A stretch of 64,000 nucleotides of DNA from positions 117,970,573-118,034,572 of the forward strand of contig CM068367.1 of the NCBI GenBank assembly GCA_034769895.1, in the 5' to 3' direction. Of the stretch, positions 53,393-64,000 are shown piece by piece. The notes under the pieces are model-generated. The model made no database searches and was not told the origin of the DNA. It saw only the letters and a program-made list of their open reading frames with translations. The translations under genes and the position numbers were made by a program. Numbering within the stretch: position 1 is the first letter of the stretch; each line of letters opens with the position of its first letter. The stretch comes from Magicicada septendecula. Lineage: Eukaryota; Arthropoda; Insecta; Hemiptera; Cicadidae.

Positions 53393-53536
53393 GGGTCATT
53401 CCATGTCAAATCACCCAATAAAAAAATATTTTGACACCCACCTTCTCAGATTTTGATGAAACTTGGCACAATTGATTCTATTACTATCCTGATAACTCCT
53501 GCAAAATTTTTGTTGCTCCATCATTTAATAGTTTTT

Positions 53537-53567
<31 letters not shown>

Positions 53568-53907
53568 AATTTGGCGCTATCCGAAGCCTTTAACGTGCAC
53601 TCACAACTTTAAAAATATTTTTCTTGAAAACTATTCAAGATGTCATCATGAAATTTTGCAGGAAGTTTGTGTGTTATACCTAAAAGCAGCGAAAAATGCT
53701 CTTATTAACCTATTTCAACCCCTCAAAAAACTAAAAATATTTAAATATAATTTTTTAGAAATTTAAGAAACGGGTGTTTTGTTTTACAAAAACCACAATA
53801 TCTAGAGTCTCAGACATGATAGAATGCTCAAATTTGTTTTAAAATACTCTTAAATATATAGGCTATTAGATAAATAAAAAATATAGTTGGCTTTTTAACA
53901 TGTTTAA
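53393..53907 (+). repeat. Left terminal inverted repeat
   Basis: Pairs with 60020-60501. The differences are mainly an expanded T-run at about 53523-53568 and scattered substitutions. Confidence 0.92.
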
Positions 53908-54158
53908 AACAACTCAAAGATATGCTAGTAAATTTGAAATATAATAATGAGGGTAACTAAAAGTAATATTTAAAAGCTCAGTACTCAGATTTTAATCTCA
54001 GTACTCTGATTTGGTGAATTATCAGCAGCTCAGCTGTGCTGAGCACATGATAATTTACATGACTCACCAAGCCTGTCTCAACAGGCTCTTTTCCAGTGGT
54101 GACATGCTCCTCTCTACAGTTGAATTAGTGCAGTTAGGGATAAACGATACCATGAAAG

Positions 54159-54204
54159 TATCGATACTTATACTCATTACAATACTTCAATGACAGTATC
54201 GATA
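54159..54204. promoter_or_regulatory. Subterminal TATCGATA sites, left end of ZBED hAT
   Basis: Octamer TATCGATA at 54159-54166 and 54197-54204, plus a partial tatcgaaa beyond. Likely transposase-binding sites by position. Confidence 0.6.
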
Positions 54205-54643
54205 CCTGAGCAGTATCGAAAAAAGAATCCGATACTTGCAAGTATTATTGTACTCATATGAGTAAATTTAGCGCTAACCACAAACGCATTAAAATGTTGG
54301 GGATTTAAAAAACAAAAAAACACCATTTTCAATAAACCCAGTAATATATTCTAATTAACATTTTTGTACATTTTTTTAAAATTTATTTCCCTCAAAAAGA
54401 AATACAAAAATAAGAAAATACACAATTAAAGATTTTACACATTATTAAATAAAAGAATAAAAAAACATGGTAATTATAATAATAAAAATTACTACTACTA
54501 CTATTACTAAAAAGAAATAATTTTTAAAAAACTTTAACATTAAATAAAAAAAACATTAAACAACATTAAATAAAAAATTAAAATTATATGTTTTTAGTTG
54601 TACATAAAAGAAAAACTAAACAACGAAACTAAAAAAAAGAAAC

Positions 54644-56531
54644 TTAAAGGCCCCACTCTTCTTCATCAAGGCCACTTAAAAATGACAAACGCCCTAAATG
54701 TTTGGGAGACAACCTATTTCTCGACTGGTTCAATATGAAACCAGTTTTTGAAAAGAGGCGTTCACATGGCACCGACGTCGCCACAAACATTAAAACAACT
54801 CTGGCATTTTTGTATAAACCAGAGAATATGTTCTTCATATCATCCCACTCCTTTAACGGGTCTTGTTTTCAGTGGGGATGTAGGATTATTCAGATAATGT
54901 GAAAGTTCGTCATCGGACTCGTCTTTGCGCTGGCTTCGTTTCCCATGGACCAACTCCTTGTGGATCTCGCAAAAGTCGAAATCAGATGTTTTTTCTTCGT
55001 CTGACGAACTGGCTGAGTGTGCAGCATCTATGGTAGCTGCTTTTATCTTCTTGCGCAAAAAACTGATTACTTTAGCACAAGCTTGTGCATCCTTAAAGTG
55101 AAGGTGTTTGAATCTTGGATCCAAGATAGTAGCAACTGCCATATTCAAATTATTCTCTATATGTTCAAACCTTTTTTGAACCTCTCGGATCACTGCTTTC
55201 TTGGCCTCTTCGATTCTTGATGCTGAATCGGATTCGGAAATTGTAATCTTTTCCAGCTGTTTGATCAATATATTTACCATTGGAATAATTGTTGACAACA
55301 TCGTGTATTTTTCCCCTGATGCCTCCCTTGTCACGTATTCAAATGGCTGGAGAAGTAATAAAATATTTTTGATGTCGATTAACTCCCAATTAGTTGGCAT
55401 TTCTGGAGCAGACATGTCCTCAATAGCAAGTTGACTAATGGTTGAAACCATTTCTAAAAACCGTTGCAACATATAATATGTTGAGTTCCACCTCGTTGCT
55501 ACATCCAGGATAAGCTTTTTTATGTTCTCCTTCAGAAATTTCATGCGTCGATTGAAGCTGACGAAATTTATCAGAAACCTTCATGCTATTCTTCACCCAT
55601 TTCACGATGGCCCTAACTTTTTGAATGGATGGAAGAGCATTAATGTTTTTCAGAGAAAACTCAACCACTAAATTAATCGTGTGGGCGAAGCAGGCAATGT
55701 GCCTATTTTTTCCAATAAACAAGTTGATGGCAGAGACCACATTTGCGCCATTATCGGTCACAACATTTGAAATTTTTTCTTTTGGTATATCCCACTCACT
55801 CATTAGATTATTCAAAGCATCTGAAATGTTCTCTCCTGTATGTGTTTTTTTGTAATGGAACGACACCTAAATTAGTAGTCTTATGATTTATACTTCCATC
55901 ATCCAATAGTGGAGAGTAACCCCTAAGTAGGCACTTTCGTTCATGGTGTCTGTCCAAATATCAGTGGTTAAACAGAAATGACTTACCTTTGTGAGACCGA
56001 CTTTCACTCGGAGAGCGCACATTTCATATTTTTCATTCATTTTTCTTTTTAGAGTTGTTCCTGACGGAACAACATACACAGGAGAGACCACCTTCATTAA
56101 TTTCTTAAACCCACAGCCATCTACTATAGCGAATGGTCTCATATCTCTACAGATAAAGTATAAAATTGCCTGTGTGTAATCGCATGGTATTTAGCACCAC
56201 CGTCTTGAAACGATGAGGCCTTTTGGAAAGCTTCTACTAAAGGCTTAATAATTTGTTGATCATCATCTACGAGACTACGAGATTCGGTAGAACTAGAAGT
56301 AGAAGGTAAGCTTGAGCATTCGCCTAATTTCGGCCGCTTCTCAGGCAAAGTTGGTTGCTTCACTCGATCTTCTAATTCTGAATGTATGCGGGCATGATTT
56401 ACCTTTAGATGTTTGAAGAGGTTGGATGTGTTTCCACTATACTTTATCTTCTTTCCGCAAGTCTTGCATTCTGCGACAGTTCCGTCCACTTTAGCAAAAT
56501 ACCCCCACACCTTGCTCTTAGGTGGTGACAT
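54644..56531 (-). pseudogene. ZBED-type hAT transposase, frameshifted
   Basis: Reading from 56531: MSPPKSKVWGYFAKVDGTVA, then a BED zinc finger (C-x2-C at CKTCGKK, then NTSNLFKHLKVNH). A Ser-rich linker follows, then MRPFAIVDGCGFKKL, the first catalytic Asp in TTDIWTDTMNESAYLG, and the second in VVTDNGANVVSAI. Next are CFAHTINLVV, DVATRWNSTYYML, an acidic helical insert, and the C-terminal dimerization block SVPCERLFSKTGFILNQSRN (about 54710-54770) with its catalytic Glu. The order and length (about 630 codons) match ZBED1/4-like hAT proteins. Frameshifts near 56180, 55903, 55855, 55545 and 54860 break it. Each is a small indel and few residues look lost, so the copy is fairly young. Confidence 0.93.
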
Positions 56532-56872
56532 TATTCAAAACTCAACAAAACAAACACTAAAACAGTAGTCACAATTCTCAGTGGTAAAAATAAAGAGTAG
56601 GAACTGAAGTCTGAACTCTGAATAAACCTGAAGCCAAGAAACAAAACAACAAAAGCGTAGCGCTAACAGCATAGGAAGGTTATGCAAATTCCGGAATTCG
56701 TCAGCCATTGCCAACATAAACATTGACTCTTGGGCCACTTAACATTTAAGAAGTTAAAACTTAAATTATTATCACATTTTCCCCCTGTTTTTAGCAAGGT
56801 ACATTCTTTTTAATTGTAATTATTAAAATAAAAAAATTTTGTTTGAGTATTTTTTCCGATCTGAACCTCTGG

Positions 56873-56965
56873 TATCGATACCAGTACTCGTATCCAAAAC
56901 CTGGTATCGATACCAAAATACTTGGTATCGGAAAAAAAAGTATCGATACCATACTTATATCGATA
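56873..56965. promoter_or_regulatory. Subterminal TATCGATA sites, right end of ZBED hAT
   Basis: TATCGATA at 56873-56880, 56905-56912, 56941-56948 and 56958-56965, three of them within GGTATCGATACC-like palindromes. This end lies upstream of the transposase start, so it may also be its promoter. Confidence 0.65.
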
Positions 56966-57357
56966 GGTATCGTTTATCCCTAAGTGCAGTTGTTCCTATC
57001 TTTCATTAAGTGAGGACATACCTACAGTGACTAATTGTTTCCTAGTTAAAGATTGTTTAAATTAATGTTTTTAAGTTAAGGTAGTAATAATATAAACTTT
57101 TTAAAATTTACTTTGGGTTTTGAAGAAAAGGTAAATTTGAGTGTACAAGTAGGGCATGGATGTTTTTTTTAACAATAATTCAGTTGAATCTCTGTTTTAA
57201 CACTCTAATAAGTACTCACTTTTTTTGCTAATTACTAAAAATAATATATCACTATTATTTTTTTATAAATGTTTTGCTTCAATAACTAAAATATTTTGGA
57301 AGTATGTATTATATGAAGAATAATACTTAAAAAATTTTTCATAACATGCTGTGAAGT

Positions 57358-59869
57358 ATGCAAAACAGCATGGCAGATGTTCAAGCCTGTAGCATTGGAC
57401 TATTTAAAAAATCTGACTGTTTCCAAACAATCTACATACCTTCAAAAAAGTTACAATGCGTTTCTGAATTAAGTGACGAAGAAAAAGATTTGATTCGCCT
57501 TAGATCTGGAATTAATTTGTGTGAATTTAAAAATATCTGTTCTCATCACAGCTACTACTTTTTAAATGTATTTGAAAAGTATCAAACAATCTGTGTAGAC
57601 CCGTTAAAAAAACACAAAAAGCCTATTAAAAAATCGTTGAGAAGTGTAAGTTTAAGTTTTTCAAAACAATTGATAGCAAAAAATGTTTATATAAAACCTG
57701 GGCAAAAGCTTTGTTCAACATGCCGTAACTTTTGTGAAGAAAAAATAAAAATAAAAGTCAGTGAGAATGAAACAGATGATGAACTCATGACTGAATTAGA
57801 TTCATTAGAATCAAGAAATGTATCCCTCTCACAAACAAACACTGCTCTAGATGATTTAGGTTTAACACCAATAAAGCTTCACACCTTGTCATCACGTAGT
57901 AAGAGGTCGTATTATAAAAGAAAAGTTGATAATGTAACTAAGGCTGTGAAAAGAAAAATTTCAAAAGCACTAGATTATGATGTACCAAGTTCTGATGACG
58001 AGGCACAGGATTTTTATGTGATGATTTGTCTTTTGAAAGAAAAGATTTTATCTGTTGGGAGGTCTCAAAAAATCCAGATTTTGACTTTGGCTCCAGAATC
58101 TTGGAGCAAAGAAAAAGTGATGAAGGAATTCAATGTGAATGAATACATGGTGTGACAAGCAAGAAAGCTGAAACGTGAAAAGGGTATTTTGGCAATTCCT
58201 GATCCCAAAAAAGGTAAAACACTTTCTGAAAATACAATTAAACTTGTAACAGACTTTTATCAAAATGATGAAAGTTCAAGAGTGTTACCTGGGGCTAAAG
58301 ACAAAGTAAGTGTTAAAAAAAATGTTTACATGCAAAAAAGACTTATCCTTTGTAACTTGAGAGAACTCTATTCTTGTTTTAAATGGGAATATCCAGATGT
58401 GAAAGTAGGGTTTTCAAAATTTTGTTGTTTGAGACCTAAATGGTGTATCCTTGCTGGTTCTGCAGGCACACACACTGTATGTGTTTGCTGCATCCACCAA
58501 AATGTAAAACTGTTACTGGATGCTGCCAAAATTGAAGAATCATATAAAGACCTAATTAAGATGCTTGTGTGCAACATAGAAAATTCCAACTGCATGCTGC
58601 GCCATTGGATAACTGTCCTGCAAACACTGCATTAATCGATTATTTGACTGAAAAATTAAGTGAAGATTATGATTTAGAAGAAGAAATTGTAATAAGCCAA
58701 TGGGTGAATACTGACAGAGCAGAGATGGTAAAACAATCTATTAGCGTAGAGGACTATATTTCTTTATTGAGCAGATCACTAGAAAAGCTAATACCCCATT
58801 CATTTCTCGCTAAATCGCAGCCATCAGCTTTTAAGAGATTGAAAGAAAACCCACCACCCAATACAGCAATTGTAGTAATGGATTTTAGTGAAAATTATTC
58901 ATATGCCATTCAAAATGAAATCCAAAGTTATCATTGGAATAGAGGGGGTTGTACTCTTCAGTACTCTCCAGTAGGCATTTTTTTAAGAAACAAAGAGAAT
59001 GTTTTGATTTCTAACCATTGTTTTATAAGTGACGATCTTGAGCATGACACAAGTTTTGTTAACTATGTCCAAAGGGAAATTATAAAATGGCTGGCAATAA
59101 ATCATCCAGAAATAGACACAGTTCATTATATTTCACTGATGGCTGTGCTGGTCAATATAAAAATAGGAATAGTTTTAAGAACCTGTCTGAGCATTTGAAA
59201 GACTTCAGTATGAAAGCTGAACACTCGTTTTTTGTTACAAGTCATGGGAAATCAATATGTGATGGTCTAGGAGGAACGGTAAAAAGAATTTTAAGGAAAG
59301 CAAGCCTCCAGCTACCAGGTGAAGATCAAATTATGACAGCAAGTGCTGTCTACAACTATTGTGAAAAGAACATTGAAAACATTCACTTTCACTTTATTGA
59401 CAAAAAAGATGCTGATTCACTACGATTGGAACTAGAAAAACGATTTTCAACAACCCGGACTATTCCTGGTACTAGAAGTTTTCATAATTTCTAACCACTT
59501 CAGACAAACAACCTTGGAAAAAGAAGGACTACTGATAGTCTTAACCCTGCACTAATCTTTTCTTATCAAACTTCTTCTGATTGGGTTTGTGTTCAACCAT
59601 CTTCAAATAACTATGTGGCTGCAAATTATGATGGTAACTGGTATTTTGGACTAGTAAAAACTATCTTCAATGAAGAAGAAATTGCGGAAATTCTTTTTCT
59701 CCACCCTTCATGACCAGCTGCATCTTTTTATTGGCCTGAAAGAGAAGATTCGTGCATAGTGCCTTTGAAACACATCATCAGTATAGTAGATGCACCTCAA
59801 TCAAGTGGCACCGGAAGAATGTATTATTTCAAAAAAGATTGTGTGAAAAAACTGAAAGCTGTTGGATGA
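57358..59869 (+). pseudogene. Transposase-like gene of the long-TIR element, broken
   Basis: About 835 codons. N-terminal part: Cys-rich (KNICSHHSYYF, PGQKLCSTCRNFC), suggesting a zinc-binding domain. Middle: SKEKVMKEFNVNEYMV, KGKTLSENTIKLVTDFYQND, and a conserved-looking WCILAGSAGTHTVCVC block. C-terminal part: VVMDFSENYSYAIQNE, YFTDGCAGQYKNRNSFKN, SHGKSICDGLGGTVKR and YVAANYDGNWYFGLV. The acidic residues in DFSEN, TDGCAGQYKN and CDGLGGTVKR are candidates for a DDE/D-type catalytic site. That is inference from motif layout. Lesions: TGA 58153, frameshifts near 58605 and 59128, TAA 59492, TGA near 59711. Proteins of this type occur in multicopy in other invertebrates, to my recollection; no name assigned. 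Confidence 0.7.
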
Positions 59870-60019
59870 AGTGGAAAAAGTATTTCAATCAGCATTAACA
59901 TGTATTAACAAGACAAACAACTCACAATATTGAATGTGTATTTTGAACAATAAATTGTGTTTAACGTAAGTACTCAATCATCTTTTGAATTTTAAAAGAT
60001 ATTCTGTTGTGCACAGTAA

Positions 60020-60501
60020 TTAAACATGTTAAAAAGCCAACTATATTTTTTAATTATCTAATAGCCTATATATTTAAGAGTATTTTAAAACAAATTTGAG
60101 CATTCTATCATGTATGAGACTCTAGATAAAACAAAACACCCGTTTCTTAAATTTCTAAAAAATTATATTTAAATATTTTTAGTTTTTGAGGGATTGAAAT
60201 AGGTTAATAAGTGCATTTTTCGCTGCTTTTAGGTATAACACACAAACTTCCTGCAAAATTTCATGATGATATCTTGAATAGTTTTCAAGAAAAATATTTT
60301 TAAAGTTGTGAGTGCACGTTAAAGGCGCGATTTCCGAGGCTTCGGATAGCGCCAAATTAAAAAAACTAAAAAATTAATTAAAAACAACTCTAAATGATAG
60401 AGCAAAAAATTTTGCAGGTGTTACCAGGATAGTAATAGAATCAATTGTGTCAAGTTTCATCAAAATCTGAGGAGGTGGGTGACTTGACATGGAATGACCC
60501 C
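60020..60501 (+). repeat. Right terminal inverted repeat
   Basis: Complement of 53393-53907. Ends ggaatgacccc before the TTTA duplication. Confidence 0.92.
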
Positions 60502-60505
60502 TTTA

Positions 60506-61803
60506 GCAGTTGTCTGTTTTGAATTATTTTCCCAATAATAGTTTCAGTTCGTTTCTCGTTTGTTTTAGCGACAGCATAAAAGTTGGTTATGTAACAGATT
60601 GCAGTCAATAAGTAGTTAAAGAAATGATGAGACTTATTTACTTGTCGTAGTTTTGTACTGTTACATTGTGTCAAGAGCATGACCTCTGCTCTACACCGTG
60701 TTTGATATTACGGTTTTGGGTTGTCTCTTATCTGATAAGAAGTAGTTTCTCGAATTCTCTTGTTACTACATGAGTCCACCATCGAAAATGTCGTTTCCGA
60801 ATCAATTCCAAAACACTTGAGATTCTCATCGAGCAGTCTTTATAAAAAATGCCAAGTAAGACGGGCAATCATCTATCACTACCCAGAGCTAAGAAGAAAC
60901 TACTGTCTCTTTAATTCCATTTGTGTAATTTCTAAAATTTCTTGTGTAGAATTTACACAATATTTTTGTGACATCTGATTAGAAGATTATGATTTTGTTA
61001 CTGTCATTTTTTTCAGAATTATGAACAGTTGTTGTTGACAGTGTTTCTTTATTTGATGTAGAGAGATTAGAAAATATGTATACTAAAACGTTATTTGTCA
61101 TTTGGCATGGATGTTGTTGTCCTCGTCTTTGTTGTTGTCACGGTAGAAATTTTGTTAGACTGTGATTCGCGAAACTAGATCTGGCCAGGATAAGTGAACG
61201 TGTGGCTTAATTACAAACTGTCCTTAATGCAGCAGTTAAGAATGATAAGAAAATATAATAAGGACCTTTTAACTTATAATATGATTGTTATTATTATTAC
61301 TGTATTATTATAAAACGTAAAGTATTGTAGTAAGGAATTATAATAACGCAGAAAATTATTTTGTACGTGAACTAAATCAAAGAACGTGGAATTATTAAAT
61401 CACACAGTGTTAAAAAGTAAATATTGTTACGCAGAGAACAAACAGTCTTGCTTTGGTCATAGATCAGTTGAATTTTAGAAGGCAAAGTGGAATAACCGAA
61501 GATCAAAAGTGTAAGGTCAGAAGTATCCTCTTCTAGTGAAAATGTCGGAAAGATCTTCCTCACTCATTCTTATCTTCTTCGCCTTTATCATTCACCACCT
61601 TCCTCATCCTGTTCTCTAACATATTTTCCTTCAGAAAATAAAAGCCATTATAGTTTCGTAAACCTTTTGCCGGCCTATTCTGTACTCATAAAGTCGAGTG
61701 TGTCTTAAGATGGTCTACTTACTGAAAAACGATTCTGTTGAATAAGACCAATGATCATATATAATATTCATGTTTAATATGGTAACCAAATCACTTGTAC
61801 GAA
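60506..61803. other. No recognised gene
   Basis: Noncoding. Short open frames only. Confidence 0.45.
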
Positions 61804-61857
61804 TTAATAAATTATTTACCTTAAATTATCCGCCGTGTGATTTCTTTTAACTTCGTC

Positions 61858-61895
61858 TGTGACGCGTTTAAGAGCTTATGCTCCATCATCAGATA
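61858..61895 (-). ncRNA. Hammerhead-ribozyme-like motif 4 (left arm)
   Basis: On the minus strand: TAT, CTGATGA, TG, stem II GAGC-ATAA-GCTC, then TAAA instead of GAAA, palindrome ACGCGT and C. One invariant core base is changed (G to T), so it is probably inactive. Confidence 0.6.
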
Positions 61896-62035
61896 TTAAA
61901 AAGGTAAAACTATCACTCTTGCGAGATCGTTAAGTAGTAAAAATGCGCACCCAAATCCGCGTACGGTTCACATGCAAATTTTGACATTTTTACTACTTAA
62001 CGATCTCGCAAGAGTGATAGTTTTACCCTTTTAAT

Positions 62036-62073
62036 ATCTGATGATGGAGCATAAGCTCTGAAACGCGCCATAG
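62036..62073 (+). ncRNA. Hammerhead-ribozyme-like motif 5 (right arm)
   Basis: TAT, CTGATGA (62039-62045), TG, stem II GAGC-ATAA-GCTC, GAAA (62061-62064), CGCGCC, ATA. Stem I pairs TAT with ATA. The base before the cleavage residue is C where U is required, the complementary defect to the other arm. The two arms together show what an intact ancestor looked like. Confidence 0.65.
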
Positions 62074-62344
62074 ACGAAGTTACAAGCAAGCACACGGCGG
62101 ATAATTTAAGGTAAATAATTTATTAAATTAGATCATATATAGTTTCAGTCAATTCGCCATAAAAAGGTAATAGCCAGTACCAGATTTCTTGTTTGTCAAA
62201 CTGATTTTTGAGAAGTTTAGTTAAAATCAGTTGTTGTTTTTTTAGTATCCGGTCAGCCTTCATAGGGTGCGCACCCATACTGACGTGTGTTTTTAACAAT
62301 TGAGTATGTGTTTTAACATTTGACGATCTCAACTGAGTGAAGTA

Positions 62345-62379
62345 ATCTGATGATGGAACATATGTTCCGAAATTCTAAA
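62345..62379 (+). ncRNA. Hammerhead-ribozyme-like motif 6
   Basis: CTGATGA at 62348-62354, stem II GGAAC-ATAT-GTTCC (five perfect pairs), GAAA at 62370-62373, then ttct. The 3' part (stem III, cleavage site, stem I) is not convincing. No inverted partner was seen nearby. Confidence 0.5.
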
Positions 62380-62580
62380 TATAAAACAAAGTCACACGAC
62401 GCATGGAAGGTAATTTATTAATTTATAAATAACAAAGTGACTTGGATACCAATAATAATATGTATGTCAATTTTTTTTTTTATTTAGTTAAGAAATTTTA
62501 TGTTGATGTAAGTGATATCCCAGATACTTCGTATAATTTGTTCCACATCCATTAATAGATACCAACTTTGTTGTGTTTAC

Positions 62581-62696
62581 TTGCTGAACTGCTACTTGTC
62601 ATGTTCCGGACGAGACCTTTCAGTGTTTCCACCATTTTCAAGTCCTAAACCACGACAAAGGCCTCGTCCGAAACATGACAAGTAGCGGTTCAGCAA
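62581..62696. repeat. Foldback with 40-bp arms, decayed hammerhead-like
   Basis: Arms 62581-62620 and 62657-62696 (ttgctgaactgctacttgtc and its near complement). The right arm reads CCTCGTCC-GAAA-CATGAC, i.e. GAAA followed by a palindrome and C, like the 3' half of the other motifs. The 5' core is altered (ctgaaag on the minus strand of the left arm). A related single arm is near 29545. Confidence 0.6.
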
Positions 62697-64000
62697 ATAA
62701 ATACGACAATGTTGGAATTTGCTAATTCAAATAACAATATGAACATTAATAGATAGTTCGATTTTTTGCATATCGAAATTTGAGCAAGTCTTAATCATCT
62801 TATTCATGTGGTTGCACTAAAGTTTAGTTGGTCGGAATTGTGATACGGTACAATATTACATTTCGGTGATCCTCGAGACACCATTTTCAAGCATAACTTT
62901 GCGTAATATGGTTAAATTTTCCAGTAGACTCCTGTTCTCAACTAAAGTAATACCAGTTGTGTGAAAACCGAAAATTAAATTCTCGTACTCGTCCGCAACG
63001 TATTAATTCCTTCGTCCCAGACTGTTGTCGATGACGTGCTGACAGTTGTCAGTGATTGGTACTAACTTCTCAGGCCTTTCAACGTGTTAACAGAGGAAAG
63101 GCGCAACACCGGCCGCGATATTTCATATATCTGAGTAGAAAACAGCGATTACAGATTGTACGAAAGAAGAAAAAACATGTTCGCAGGTGAACAGCCCGGT
63201 GACCCTGGAGAACGCTGTAGAACACCATTCATATGTCGCAAAAATACAACAGCGCGCACAGTGTATGTAATACAGGTGTTTTTGGTTGTGAGTGTGTGCG
63301 CGGGCGCGTCAGCCCGCGTATGTTTGATCTAAAAATAAAATGCCGAGTGTTGTTTATACCAGCGTTGTGCGGATTCGCTCGCACACACGTACGTACTGGT
63401 TGGTACCGTGTGAGAATATACTGGCTTCGGGCGGACGTTTAATGAACCAACAACATTATAATGAATAATTCCACAGAAGCGTGTTTCTGCCAACTACGTT
63501 AAGCCGTTCAGTAAAGAGAGTTTTTTGTGAGACTATTATAAAATCCCGATTGTCCGAAATAATAAGGGCGGAACGATTTCGGATAATCTGGTTGTGGAAA
63601 GTCGTAAGCAGTAAAACGTTAAAGGTTTATTAAAACATTTTTTGTCCAAAAACTGTTTATTTAAGTGGAATAATACGATATAAAAGATAGTAGTGACTAG
63701 TGACACAAATTCTAAATACTTTTTTGTTGGAAAAAATCTGAAATTTTCTTTTGAGTGTTTTTACCTCCGTTTTCTTACAGCTAATGTGTAATTAACAGCA
63801 GATCAGTGGGCGATAATAATTTGTCACTTTCCTCGAGAGATCGTAATGAAACGTATAATGGAAACACACAGCGAGAGAGAAATTTGAGCGTGGAATATTT
63901 AAAGTATGACTATTTTAGGAAAAAGTAAAGACTATTAGTAGACATTTCTTAACCTCCAAAGCAATTAATGCTTCCTCAGCAGTCATCGTCATTCCAACTT
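62697..64000. other. No recognised gene; CpG-richer patch
   Basis: About 62960-63450 has raised CpG and GC (for example gcaacaccggccgcgatatt at about 63102 and gtgcgcgggcgcgtcagccc at about 63296), and may be a promoter or unassigned 5' exon. A 69-codon frame at 63233-63442 has no known domain. Confidence 0.4.

Larger units (their letters stand above)
54135..56982 (-). mobile_element. hAT transposon, ZBED (BED-finger) type, with perfect 8-bp TSD
   Basis: Ends TAGGGATAAACGATACC and its complement GGTATCGTTTATCCCTA form the terminal inverted repeats. AGTGCAGT flanks both sides (54127-54134 and 56983-56990), the 8-bp duplication of hAT elements. 2848 bp. It is inserted between the left TIR and the gene of the long-TIR element, so it came later. 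It contains one broken transposase on the minus strand and dense TATCGATA octamers at both ends. Confidence 0.96.
53393..60501 (+). mobile_element. DNA transposon with ~500-bp TIRs and 4-bp TSD, unclassified (Sola-like?)
   Basis: The ends gggtcattccatgtcaaatc and (right end, reverse complement) ggggtcattccatgtcaagt begin inverted repeats of 515 and 482 bp. Both ends are flanked by TTTA (53389-53392 and 60502-60505). Without the nested hAT the element is about 4.26 kb. It holds one broken transposase-like gene on the + strand. Four-base duplications are produced by Sola elements (Academ-type duplications are also short); the assignment is a guess, since I do not recognise the transposase by name. 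The right TIR has lost part of the T/A-run present in the left. Confidence 0.82.
61804..62126. repeat. Foldback: 142-bp inverted repeats carrying hammerhead-like motifs
   Basis: Arms 61804-61945 and 61985-62126, over 90% complementary by eye; 39-bp spacer. Unlike the smaller foldbacks, the ribozyme-like motif is in the middle of each arm, facing outward. The outer ends (ggcggataatttaaggtaaa) are related to sequence near 62400 (gcatggaaggtaattta) and at the window start (gacggatacaaggtaatta), so this is one dispersed family. Confidence 0.93.

Overview
This is eukaryotic nuclear DNA, most likely from an insect with a large, repeat-rich genome. A polyneopteran such as a cockroach, stick insect or cricket is my guess, not something the sequence proves. 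The evidence is the AT-rich, intron-like sequence, spliceosomal introns, long microsatellites, a 500-N scaffold gap, and many decayed insect-type transposons (mariner, two hAT types, Helitrons, non-LTR relics). No rRNA, tRNA or CRISPR array was found.

Host gene: one host gene is clear. At 41505-42332 (+) three exons encode the N-terminus of a MAX-dimerization (Mad/Mxd/Mxi1-type) repressor: the Sin3-interaction helix, the conserved linker, and the start of the bHLH basic region, all with consistent splice phases. Its presumed promoter holds a CACGTG E-box, two CCAAT boxes and a CRE-like site. The exon for the rest of the bHLH was not found here and probably lies downstream. A spliceable, in-phase short terminal exon with its own AATAAA sits 52 bp after exon 3, suggesting a truncated isoform. 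From about 41.5 kb the + strand is T/G-rich, as expected of a transcribed intron.

Layout: 1-840, dead irritans-like mariner. 2812-5195, an unclassified modular repeat holding a nearly complete DD34D mariner (3399-4720). 6000-8560, a retroelement leader with a tRNA-Lys primer-binding site and two low-complexity ORFs. 8587-13457, a dead hAT of the TTF/ZMYM1-like type. 13.5-17.4 kb, A-rich noncoding sequence with a minisatellite. 18.0-22.4 kb, a patchwork of repeats, a segmental duplication, a Helitron, a five-copy ~160-bp array and a 190-bp foldback. 24.6 kb, a second foldback. 25.8-27.0 kb, a Jockey-like reverse transcriptase relic. 31-34.4 kb, two non-LTR 3' ends. 36.0-36.9 kb, a Helitron. 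40.1 kb, (TG)96. 41.3-42.7 kb, Mxd. 47.8-48.4 kb, microsatellite and gap. 53.39-60.50 kb, a long-TIR DNA transposon with an 8-bp-TSD ZBED-type hAT nested inside. 61.8-62.7 kb, three inverted-repeat or ribozyme-like loci. 63-64 kb, CpG-richer DNA.

The most unusual signals are: (1) a dispersed set of hammerhead-ribozyme-like motifs with palindromic stem III, mostly within inverted repeats; (2) six copies of the octamer TATCGATA packed into the ends of the BED-finger hAT, identical to the site of the hAT-derived factor DREF; (3) the candidate bHLH-less Mxd isoform; (4) the long-TIR element with an unfamiliar transposase; and (5) transposon insertions whose empty sites are preserved in neighbouring paralogous repeats.
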